Source: Candidatus Solincola jinzensis
GTDB taxonomy: Bacteria; Actinomycetota; Geothermincolia; Geothermincolales; RBG-13-55-18
NCBI GenBank assembly: GCA_015711875.1
Contig: JACVJG010000243.1
Span: forward strand, 1 to 5,321
Reading direction: 5' to 3'
DNA: 5,321 nucleotides
Shown here: one piece after another, positions 1 through 5,321 of the stretch
How the letters are laid out: each line of letters opens with the position of its first letter
Numbering within the stretch: the first letter of the stretch is position 1
The notes under the pieces: generated by a model
Databases searched by the model: none
Seen by the model: only the letters and a program-made list of their open reading frames with translations
Told to the model about the DNA's origin: nothing
Position numbers and translations under genes: made by a program

Positions 1-2
1 CG

Positions 3-581
3 GGGCTGGGATATCCCCTTCTTGCCCGCGAGCACATCCGGGAGCTCGGCCTAGCGGACGATGAGCGGATGGAGGAGATGGCGAGCCTGGCATTGAGGGC
101 TAACGAGATCCTGCTCCCCTTCTTCGATGCCCACGGCCTGGTGCTGGCCGATTACAAGCTGGAGTTCGGCATGCGTGGGGGGCGACTCGCGCTGGGCGAT
201 GAATTCAGCCCGGATGTGTGCCGCCTTTGGGATAAGGATAGCGGTGAGGCGATGGGCAAGGATCGCTACGAGCGGGACCTGGGCGGGAAAGCCGAGGCTT
301 ACGCCGAGGTGCTGCGGAGAGTGGAGGAGGAAACGGGATTGAAGGTATCTGTATTCGTGTCTCCCAAGCAGGGGGTGCTGGACCCTGCCGGACAGGCGAC
401 CCTGGGCTCGCTCAAGTCCCTGGGCTTCGACGAGGTGTCCGACGTGCGTATCGGGAAGTATATCACCATGCGCCTGGAAGGTATCGACGCGGAACGGGCC
501 GAGGCGCGCGTGCAGGAGATGTGCGAGAGGCTCCTCGCCAACCCCATAATCGAGGATTTCAAGGTGGAGATCGAGCGCTGA
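3..581 (+). CDS. purC: PurC–PurS fusion reading frame: SAICAR synthetase C-terminal part joined to FGAM synthase subunit PurS (5' truncated)
   Basis: The frame is open from the left edge, so the start and roughly the first half of PurC lie outside the window; 192 residues are visible. Residues 1–112 match the C-terminal half of SAICAR synthetase, which joins CAIR and aspartate using [12 protein letters not shown] (residues 48–56) fits the classical second PurC signature. It is followed by DEFSPD (66–71), the RLWDKD segment and a [19 protein letters not shown] ending typical of the PurC C-terminus. A five-residue linker EEETG leads, with no stop, into a complete PurS (residues 113–192). PurC and PurS are usually separate proteins of about 240 and 80 residues. 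The domain calls are firm. Whether the fusion is the real product is open, because a strong internal start for PurS is present and a one-base change would restore separate genes (see findings). Purine enzymes of this pathway are cytoplasmic. Confidence 0.88.
   Translation, partial: GLGYPLLAREHIRELGLADDERMEEMASLALRANEILLPFFDAHGLVLADYKLEFGMRGGRLALGDEFSPDVCRLWDKDSGEAMGKDRYERDLGGKAEAYAEVLRRVEEETGLKVSVFVSPKQGVLDPAGQATLGSLKSLGFDEVSDVRIGKYITMRLEGIDAERAEARVQEMCERLLANPIIEDFKVEIER
325..330 (+). promoter_or_regulatory. Internal Shine-Dalgarno site for purS
   Basis: AGGAGG lies inside the purC frame, 8 bases before TTG 339. It is a full match to the anti-Shine-Dalgarno consensus at a good distance. The same bases encode part of the EEETG linker (GAG GAG GAA), so a chance Glu-rich match is possible. 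The exact agreement with the expected PurS start argues for function. Confidence 0.65.
339..581 (+). CDS. purS: PurS, FGAM synthase small subunit, from an internal TTG start
   Basis: An internal start at TTG 339 would give an 80-residue PurS, the normal family length (about 79–84). PurS bridges PurQ and PurL in the complex that converts FGAR to FGAM and helps pass ammonia between them. The sequence fits throughout: [15 protein letters not shown] at the start, DVRIGKY at residues 35–41, and [14 protein letters not shown] at 61–74. TTG falls exactly where the first residue of B. subtilis PurS aligns. It is preceded by a perfect AGGAGG with an 8-base spacer. The same frame is open upstream through purC, so this entry is nested in the fusion frame. 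The stop is followed 43 bases later by purQ, its complex partner. The PurS domain is certain; use of TTG as a separate start is inferred from the ribosome binding site and the alignment. Confidence 0.8.
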   Translation: MKVSVFVSPKQGVLDPAGQATLGSLKSLGFDEVSDVRIGKYITMRLEGIDAERAEARVQEMCERLLANPIIEDFKVEIER

Positions 582-610
582 GCGCCTACTTTCTTGTGGA
601 GAGAAAAACG

Positions 611-620
611 AGGAGAGGAG
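611..620 (+). promoter_or_regulatory. Ribosome binding site of purQ
   Basis: AGGAGAGGAG offers two AGGAG cores, 9 and 4 bases before ATG 625. The upstream one has the better spacing. Confidence 0.7.
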
Positions 621-624
621 CCCG

Positions 625-1323
625 ATGAAGTTCGGAGTGGTCGTTTTTCCCGGGTCCAACTGCGAGATGGACTGCTACCACGTCATCGACAAGGTCCTGC
701 AGGAGGAGGTGGATTACGTCTGGCACCAGGAGACCGACGTGTCACGATATGACTGCCTGGTGCTGCCGGGCGGTTTCTCATACGGAGACTACCTGCGATG
801 CGGGGCCATCGCGCGCTTCAGCCCCGTCATGGAGGCAGTGGCGGATTACGCGCGCGGCGGTGGCCTGGTCATCGGCATCTGCAACGGTTTCCAGATCCTT
901 TTGGAGGCAGGATTGCTGCCCGGGGCTATGCTGCGCAACACCTGTCTGCATTTCATCTGCCGTTTCGTGGACCTGCGGGTCGAGAACGCCTCCACGCCCT
1001 GGACCAATGCCGCCGCGGAGGGGCAGGTGCTGCGCGTGCCTATAGCCCATAACGAGGGCAATTACACCGTGGACGCCGGGACCCTGCGGGAACTCCAGGA
1101 GCAGGGGAGGATAATCCTGCGTTACTGCGCCCCCGACGGTACGGTGAACGATGAGTACAACCCCAACGGGGCCATGGACAACATCGCGGGCATATGCAAC
1201 GAGGGCTTCAATGTCTTCGGGCTCATGCCCCACCCGGAGCGAGCCTCGGAGGAAGTGCTGGGAAGCACTGACGGCATGGTGATATGGGAGTCCATCATGG
1301 CGCATTACCGGGGAAGAGGGTAG
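625..1323 (+). CDS. purQ: PurQ, FGAM synthase glutaminase subunit
   Basis: This 232-residue class I glutamine amidotransferase hydrolyses glutamine and passes ammonia to PurL for the FGAR to FGAM step. The start [14 protein letters not shown] is the usual PurQ N-terminus. [16 protein letters not shown] (49–64) is the family's oxyanion-region motif. The nucleophile is Cys86 in GICNGFQIL, and the His203/Glu205 pair in PHPER completes the triad. Length is normal (B. subtilis about 227). The ATG at 625 has two overlapping AGGAG sites (611–615 and 616–620). It lies 43 bases after the purS stop and ends in TAG 9 bases before purL, so translation of the subunits is probably coordinated. Nothing is missing or broken. 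Confidence 0.97.
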   Translation: MKFGVVVFPGSNCEMDCYHVIDKVLQEEVDYVWHQETDVSRYDCLVLPGGFSYGDYLRCGAIARFSPVMEAVADYARGGGLVIGICNGFQILLEAGLLPGAMLRNTCLHFICRFVDLRVENASTPWTNAAAEGQVLRVPIAHNEGNYTVDAGTLRELQEQGRIILRYCAPDGTVNDEYNPNGAMDNIAGICNEGFNVFGLMPHPERASEEVLGSTDGMVIWESIMAHYRGRG

Positions 1324-1332
1324 GGTGACATC

Positions 1333-3516
1333 ATGGCTGAGCTTTACGAGGAACTTGGCCTGAGCGAGGACGAGTACCGGGACATCGTGCGCTTGTTGGG
1401 CAGGGAGCCCAACAAGGTCGAGCTGGGCATGTATTCGCTGATGTGGAGCGAGCACTGCTCATACAAGAGCTCCAAGGCGGTGCTGGCGCAGTTGCCCACG
1501 CGGGCTTCCTACGTGCTGCAGGGGCCGGGGGAGAACGCGGGGGTCATCGATATCGGCGGAGGGCTGGCGGTGGCCTTTAAAATGGAATCTCACAACCACC
1601 CCAGCGCCGTGGAGCCCTACCAGGGGGCGGCCACCGGCATCGGGGGCATCGTGCGCGATATCTTCACCATGGGAGCCCGCCCCATCGCCTGCCTTGACCC
1701 CCTGCGCTTCGGCGATCCCGCAAGCCCGCGCACCCGCTACCTTTTCGGGGGGGTGATCGCGGGGATCGCGGGATACGGCAACTGCCTCGGCATCCCCACG
1801 GTGGGAGGCGATATCTATTTCGACCCCTGTTACGACGAGAACATACTCGTCAACGTGATGTGCATAGGCATCATGCCCAAGGAGAGCCTCATCCGCGGCC
1901 AGGCCACCGGGGTGGGGAACGCAGTGGTCCTTCTGGGCAACCGCACGGGGCGCGACGGCATCGGCGGCGCCTCCATCCTAGCCTCGCAGGAGTTCGACGA
2001 GAAAAGCCAGGAAAAGCGTCCCAGCGTGCAGGTGGGTGACCCCTTCACCGAGAAACTGCTCATCGAGGCCTGCCTGGAGCTGCTGGAGAAGAAGCTCCTG
2101 GTGGGGCTGCAGGACCTGGGGGCGGCGGGCATATCCTGTGCCTGCTCCGAGACCGCGGCGCGCGGAGGGGTCGGGATGCGCATCGACCTCGAGAAGGTGC
2201 CCCTGCGCGAGGAGATGGAGCCCTTCGAGATCATGATATCCGAATCCCAGGAGCGCATGCTGGCCATCGTGGAGCCGCGCAACCTGGAGGAGGTGTTGGG
2301 GATATGCCGCAGATGGGGCCTGAACGCCGTGGTGATCGGCGAGGTCACCGAGGGCGACGCCCTGGAGATATACTGGTACGGCGATAAGGTGGTTGACGTG
2401 CCCGCCTCCACCCTCGCCAGCGGACCGGTCTACGACCGCCCGGCGGAGAGGCCGGGTTACCTGGACGAGGTCCAGTCCTTCGACCCCTCGATCCTGCAGC
2501 ACCCGGATGACCACAACCAGACCCTCCTCCAGCTCGCCGGCGGGCCCAACCTCTGCAGCAGGCGGATGGTCTGGGAGCAGTACGACCACATGGTGCAGCT
2601 CAATACCGTGGTCTATCCGGGCTCCGACGCGGCGGTGCTGCGCATCAAGGGCACCAGCAAGGCCCTGGCGGTGTCATGCGACGGCAACTCCCGCTACGTC
2701 TATCTTGATCCTTACGTGGGAACCCAGATCGCGGTGGCGGAGTCGGCGCGCAACGTGGTGGCATCGGGCGGCGTGCCCATGGCCTTAACCAATTGCCTCA
2801 ACTTCGGCAATCCCGAAAAACCTGGGATATTCTGGCAGTTCAAGGAGGCGGTGCGCGGTATGGCGGACGCGGCGCGCTTCCTGGAGCTGCCGGTGGTGAG
2901 CGGCAACGTGAGTTTTTACAACGAGTCCTTCGGCGCCGCCATCTATCCTACCCCCATCATAGGCATGGTGGGGCTCATCGGCAACGTGGCCCACCGCATG
3001 GATATCGCTTTTCCGGAGGAAGGTCTCCTGGTGGCCATGCTGGGGGAGACCCTGGACGAGCTGGGCGGCTCCGAGTACCTGTGGCAGGTGCATGGAATGG
3101 CGGCGGGGCGCCCACCGCGGCTGGACCTGCGCCTGGAAAAGGGCGTGCAGACCACGTGCATTGAGGGGATACGCAGGGGGATCATCCTGTCGGCCCACGA
3201 CTGCTCCGAGGGAGGCGCAGCGGTCGCCCTCATGGAATGCTGCTGCGCGGGGGGGATGGGGGCGACACTGGAGGTGGAGACGGGCCTGCGGCCGGTGTCC
3301 TGGCTCTTCTCCGAGAGCCAGTCGCGCTTCGTGGTGACCTTGCGCGAGGAAGGGCTCTCCGCCCTGAGGGAGCTGGCGGGGGCGCGCAAGGTTCCCTTCC
3401 AGGTCCTGGGAAGAACGGGAGGCGAGCGCCTGGTGGTCAATGACTGGATAGACCTGGAAGTCAAGCAGATGGACCGCGTCAGGGAGGAGGCCCTGGAGAG
3501 GATCATGCGGGGTTGA
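1333..3516 (+). CDS. purL: PurL, FGAM synthase catalytic subunit (small form)
   Basis: This 727-residue ATP-dependent subunit converts FGAR and ammonia to FGAM, working with PurS and PurQ. Length fits the small PurL class (B. subtilis 742) rather than the roughly 1,300-residue proteobacterial form. Motifs in order: WSEHCSYKSSK (38–48), holding the conserved His41; GPGENAGVIDIGGG (64–77); ESHNHPSAVEPYQGAATGIGG (85–105), the ATP/metal-binding core; VGDPFTEKL (235–242); GLQDLGAAGISCACSE (258–273); ISESQERML (302–310). The second AIRS-like half has YEQYDHMV-like EQYDHMV (415–421), LNFGNPEKPGIFWQF (489–503), GNVSFYNES (524–532), YPTPIIGMVGL (538–548), SAHDCSEGG (620–628) and LFSESQSRFVV (658–668). 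A small difference is Asn487 where B. subtilis has Asp (TD before the LNFGNP motif). The ATG at 1333 has GGGTGA just upstream and lies 9 bases after purQ. Confidence 0.97.
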   Translation: MAELYEELGLSEDEYRDIVRLLGREPNKVELGMYSLMWSEHCSYKSSKAVLAQLPTRASYVLQGPGENAGVIDIGGGLAVAFKMESHNHPSAVEPYQGAATGIGGIVRDIFTMGARPIACLDPLRFGDPASPRTRYLFGGVIAGIAGYGNCLGIPTVGGDIYFDPCYDENILVNVMCIGIMPKESLIRGQATGVGNAVVLLGNRTGRDGIGGASILASQEFDEKSQEKRPSVQVGDPFTEKLLIEACLELLEKKLLVGLQDLGAAGISCACSETAARGGVGMRIDLEKVPLREEMEPFEIMISESQERMLAIVEPRNLEEVLGICRRWGLNAVVIGEVTEGDALEIYWYGDKVVDVPASTLASGPVYDRPAERPGYLDEVQSFDPSILQHPDDHNQTLLQLAGGPNLCSRRMVWEQYDHMVQLNTVVYPGSDAAVLRIKGTSKALAVSCDGNSRYVYLDPYVGTQIAVAESARNVVASGGVPMALTNCLNFGNPEKPGIFWQFKEAVRGMADAARFLELPVVSGNVSFYNESFGAAIYPTPIIGMVGLIGNVAHRMDIAFPEEGLLVAMLGETLDELGGSEYLWQVHGMAAGRPPRLDLRLEKGVQTTCIEGIRRGIILSAHDCSEGGAAVALMECCCAGGMGATLEVETGLRPVSWLFSESQSRFVVTLREEGLSALRELAGARKVPFQVLGRTGGERLVVNDWIDLEVKQMDRVREEALERIMRG

Positions 3517-3642
3517 CGGCTGTGGGGTGCGGAAAAGCGTGGTCGCGGACGGCTTACGGCCAACGCGCCTGCAACAGGAGAGTCCGGATGGCCAGCGTCA
3601 GGAGTACGGGAGAAAATGCGTGTGCGGGGAAAGAAAGAGGGA

Positions 3643-3669
3643 AGGGTTTGTGGGCAAAAGGCGAACCCT
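3643..3669 (+). other. Weak hairpin in the purL–purF gap
   Basis: AGGGTTTG (3643–3650) can pair with CGAACCCT (3662–3669): 8 pairs including one G·U, with an 11-base loop. GGGTTT (3644–3649) can instead pair with AAACCC (3675–3680), so two mutually exclusive folds are possible. No poly-U follows, so it is not a classical terminator. Function unknown. Confidence 0.35.
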
Positions 3670-3726
3670 CCGATAAACCCCACTGCTGGCCGCGAGCCGA
3701 GTTGTCCTGGATGGAAGAGAGGCGAT

Positions 3727-3734
3727 GAGGTAAA
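3727..3734 (+). promoter_or_regulatory. Ribosome binding site deciding the GTG start of purF
   Basis: GAGGT (3727–3731) lies just before GTG 3735. An in-frame TGA at 3726–3728 rules out any earlier start, and no other start codon occurs before the catalytic Cys codon at 3759. GTG 3735 is therefore the only start that keeps the active site. Confidence 0.75.
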
Positions 3735-5159
3735 GTGGCTTTCGAGATCAACGAATCGTGCGGCATCTTCGGCATCTACACCCACGAGGACGATGTCGCC
3801 AAGCTGACCTATTATGCCCTTTACGCCCTTCAGCACCGCGGCCAGGAGAGCGCGGGCATCGCCGTCTCCGACGGCAGGGAGAGCCTCATGCTCAAGGACA
3901 TGGGCATGGTCTCGCAGGTATTCAGCGAGCGGGACCTCAACAATCTCAAGGGGCACATGGCCATAGGGCACGTCAGGTATTCCACCACCGGGTCATCCTT
4001 CTGGGAGAACGCGCAGCCGGTGCAGGTGCCCCGCCGGCGGGGGTCGGTCTTCGTGGCCCATAACGGCAACCTCATCAATACCGTGGAGCTGCGGGAGGAG
4101 CTGCAGGCGCAAGGGGTGCGCTTCCGTTCCACCTCGGATACCGAGGTCATCGCGGTGATGCTGGCACGCTCCCCCGCGGATGATATCGTGGAGGCCGTGA
4201 AGGAGGTCATGCCCCGCCTGGTGGGCGCCTATTCCCTAGCCATACTCACCGAAGACCGCCTCATAGGGTTGAGGGACCCCTATGGCATACGCCCCCTTTG
4301 CGTGGGGAGTTACAGGGATGGCTACGCCATAGCCAGCGAGAGCAGCGGCCTGGACATCATCGGGGCCGAGTACATGCGGGAGATCGACCCCGGGGAGATG
4401 GCGATAATCGACGAGGATGGCCTGCGTTTCGAGCGCTTCATGGAGACACGCAAGCCCTCGCTGTGCATTTTCGAGTTCATCTATTTCGCCCGCCCCGATT
4501 CCATCATGTACGACACCTATCTTTACCACGCCCGCAAGCATATGGGCATGAGCCTGGCGGACGAGGCTCCCGTGGAGGCCGACGTGGTCATGCCCATACC
4601 CGACACGGGGGTGCCGGCGGCCATCGGATACTCCCAGGCCTCGGGTATCCCCTTCGGAGAGGGCCTGATAAAGAACCGCTATATCGGCCGCACCTTCATC
4701 CAGCCCACCCAGGCCATCCGCAGGCTGGGGGTGCGCTTGAAGCTCAACCCTCTGGTGGGGGACATCAAAGGCAAACGCCTGGTGGTGGTGGACGATTCCA
4801 TAGTAAGGGGAAACACCACGCGCGAGATCGTGCGCATGCTCAGGGATGCCGGGGCCAGAGAGGTTCATATGCGCATCAGCTCGCCTCCCGACATGTATCC
4901 CTGCTTCTACGGCATCGACACCGCCATCCGCAAGGAGCTCATCGCGTCCACGCGGAGCGTGGAGGAGATAAGGGATTTTATAGGCGCCGATACCTTGCAC
5001 TACCTGAGCATGGAGAACCTTGTAAGGGCGACGCGAAGGCCACGGGAGGATTTCTGTCTCGCCTGCTTCGACGGCGATTACCCCATCCCGGTGCCCGATG
5101 ACGTGATGATGGCCAAGTGCAGGCTGGAGACGGAGAGGGTGGGGACGGAGAGTGAGTGA
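3735..5159 (+). CDS. purF: PurF, amidophosphoribosyltransferase
   Basis: This 474-residue enzyme catalyses the first committed step of purine synthesis: PRPP and glutamine to 5-phosphoribosylamine. The N-terminal Ntn-type glutaminase begins MAFEINESCGIFGI. The nucleophile is Cys9, so an eight-residue propeptide must be removed, as in the B. subtilis type. ALQHRGQESAG (31–41), GHVRYSTTG (78–86) and HNGNLIN (109–115) are glutaminase motifs. The phosphoribosyltransferase half has the PRPP loop VVVDDSIVRGNTT (350–362). Cys244 (CIFEFIYFARPDS), Cys390 (YPCFYGIDT), Cys441 and Cys444 (CLACF) correspond to the four 4Fe-4S ligands of B. subtilis PurF, so an oxygen-sensitive cluster is predicted. Family knowledge suggests feedback inhibition by purine nucleotides; this is not visible here. 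Length is normal. The last 29 codons, from 5073, are duplicated just downstream. Confidence 0.97.
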   Translation: MAFEINESCGIFGIYTHEDDVAKLTYYALYALQHRGQESAGIAVSDGRESLMLKDMGMVSQVFSERDLNNLKGHMAIGHVRYSTTGSSFWENAQPVQVPRRRGSVFVAHNGNLINTVELREELQAQGVRFRSTSDTEVIAVMLARSPADDIVEAVKEVMPRLVGAYSLAILTEDRLIGLRDPYGIRPLCVGSYRDGYAIASESSGLDIIGAEYMREIDPGEMAIIDEDGLRFERFMETRKPSLCIFEFIYFARPDSIMYDTYLYHARKHMGMSLADEAPVEADVVMPIPDTGVPAAIGYSQASGIPFGEGLIKNRYIGRTFIQPTQAIRRLGVRLKLNPLVGDIKGKRLVVVDDSIVRGNTTREIVRMLRDAGAREVHMRISSPPDMYPCFYGIDTAIRKELIASTRSVEEIRDFIGADTLHYLSMENLVRATRRPREDFCLACFDGDYPIPVPDDVMMAKCRLETERVGTESE

Positions 5160-5199
5160 AGGCTAAGGCGATGGGCGGTTGAGGAATCGAGCATGGCGA
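5073..5199 (+). repeat. Direct repeat, copy 1 (3' end of purF plus leader)
   Basis: These 127 bases are identical to 5195–5321. The period is 122, so the two copies overlap by five bases (GGCGA, 5195–5199). The match stops on the left because 5072 is C while 5194 is T. Copy 1 is the native one, since it continues PurF in frame from CFDGDYP to the stop. Confidence 0.97.
5181..5195 (+). promoter_or_regulatory. Ribosome binding site and ATG of the next gene (probably purM), first copy
   Basis: GAGGA (5181–5185) followed 7 bases later by ATG (5193–5195) has the layout of a gene start, 33 bases after the purF stop. In B. subtilis and many relatives purM follows purF. In this copy the frame stops after 11 codons (TGA 5226–5228), because the sequence re-enters the purF repeat. 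The same signal recurs at 5303–5317, where ATGGCGA runs off the window. Identity as purM is inferred from gene order only. Confidence 0.45.
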
Positions 5200-5281
5200 T
5201 TACCCCATCCCGGTGCCCGATGACGTGATGATGGCCAAGTGCAGGCTGGAGACGGAGAGGGTGGGGACGGAGAGTGAGTGA
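5195..5281 (+). pseudogene. Duplicated purF 3' fragment
   Basis: The second repeat copy carries the last 29 codons of purF including the stop, with no start codon of its own. It is out of frame with the preceding ATG at 5193. If the repeat is real this is a nonfunctional remnant; if it is an artefact it does not exist. Confidence 0.55.
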
Positions 5282-5321
5282 AGGCTAAGGCGATGGGCGG
5301 TTGAGGAATCGAGCATGGCGA
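5195..5321 (+). repeat. Direct repeat, copy 2 (runs to the window edge)
   Basis: It is a perfect second copy of 5073–5199, ending on the last base of the window. The final GGCGA (5317–5321) is already the start of a third unit, or of the sequence that follows. Zero differences over 127 bases means a very recent duplication or an assembly artefact. Confidence 0.97.

Larger units (their letters stand above)
3517..3734 (+). other. 218-base gap between purL and purF
   Basis: This is the only sizeable noncoding stretch in an otherwise tightly packed operon. No ORF in it looks like protein. It holds a weak hairpin (3643–3669) and a possible distant inverted repeat, GGCCAGC (3590–3596) against GCTGGCC (3685–3691). 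There is no T-run typical of an intrinsic terminator and no good sigma-70 promoter. The nearest promoter-like match is TTGTGG (3648–3653) with GATAAA (3672–3677) at 18-base spacing, which is weak and overlaps the hairpin. Bases 3661–3690 read ANPPINPTAG in one frame (with the A codon split just upstream), discussed in findings. Confidence 0.6.

Noticed and set aside
574..586. GCGCTGAGCGC near-palindrome over the purS stop
   Set aside because: Only four or five bases per arm, probably a by-product of the Glu-Arg-stop codons.
778..1455. Minus-strand ORF (225 codons) opposite purQ and the start of purL
   Set aside because: A shadow of the real genes, with no family resemblance and no separate signals.
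3643..3680. Intrinsic terminator after purL
   Set aside because: The stem is short with an 11-base loop, and no T-run follows; downstream bases are C-rich.
3550..3710. Integron attC site or purine riboswitch/PurR box in the gap
   Set aside because: GGCCAAC, GGCGAAC and GTTGTCC do not fit the RYYYAAC/GTTRRRY boxes with a proper paired core. No purine riboswitch core or paired PurBox was seen.
3513..3728. Possible small gene (71 codons, TTG start overlapping the purL stop as TTGA)
   Set aside because: No ribosome binding site beyond purL's tail, a low-complexity Arg/Gly/Ser-rich product, and no recognisable domain. The TTGA overlap looks accidental.
2943..3971. Long minus-strand ORF (342 codons) across the end of purL, the gap and the start of purF
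   Set aside because: It lies opposite clearly conserved PurL and PurF coding sequence, has no recognisable motif, and such antisense frames are common in G+C-rich DNA.
5129..5152. GACGGAGAG repeated twice at the purF tail
   Set aside because: Purine-rich codons for a Glu/Gly/Thr-rich tail explain it; the copies are short and 15 bases apart.

Overview
This window is a stretch of a bacterial purine-biosynthesis operon. All genes lie on the + strand in the order purC(3' end)–purS–purQ–purL–purF, and a next gene, probably purM, appears to begin at the right edge. The order matches the core of the Bacillus subtilis pur operon (purC-S-Q-L-F-M). The three-subunit FGAM synthase (PurS + PurQ + small PurL) and the PurF type with a propeptide and four Fe-S cysteines point to a Gram-positive-like, actinobacterial, Chloroflexota-like or other non-proteobacterial lineage. 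The DNA is G+C-rich, with strong GGAGG-type ribosome binding sites, GTG/TTG starts and noticeable use of ATA for Ile. A deep-branching uncultured Actinomycetota is my best guess, held with low confidence. There is no sign of horizontal transfer or mobile genes.

Layout. Positions 3–581 form one open frame: the C-terminal half of SAICAR synthetase (PurC) runs straight into a complete PurS with no stop codon between them. Inside that frame, a perfect AGGAGG and a TTG codon sit exactly where a free PurS should start, so the locus may make a PurC–PurS fusion, a free PurS, or both. Positions 625–1323 are purQ and 1333–3516 are purL, separated by 9 bases and in the same frame. Positions 3517–3734 are a 218-base gap, the only sizeable noncoding stretch, with one weak hairpin and no convincing terminator or promoter. 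Positions 3735–5159 are purF, starting at GTG. The last part of the window is a perfect direct repeat: 5073–5199 is identical to 5195–5321 (127 bases, period 122). It duplicates the 3' end of purF plus the leader of the next gene and ends exactly at the window edge, which looks like an assembly-graph loop or an unresolved tandem duplication.

Together the genes cover several steps of de novo IMP synthesis. PurF makes phosphoribosylamine from PRPP and glutamine. PurS/PurQ/PurL convert FGAR to FGAM, with PurQ supplying ammonia from glutamine. PurC condenses CAIR with aspartate. The two points most worth a second look are the purC–purS junction and the 127-base terminal repeat. I found no wholly new system here.
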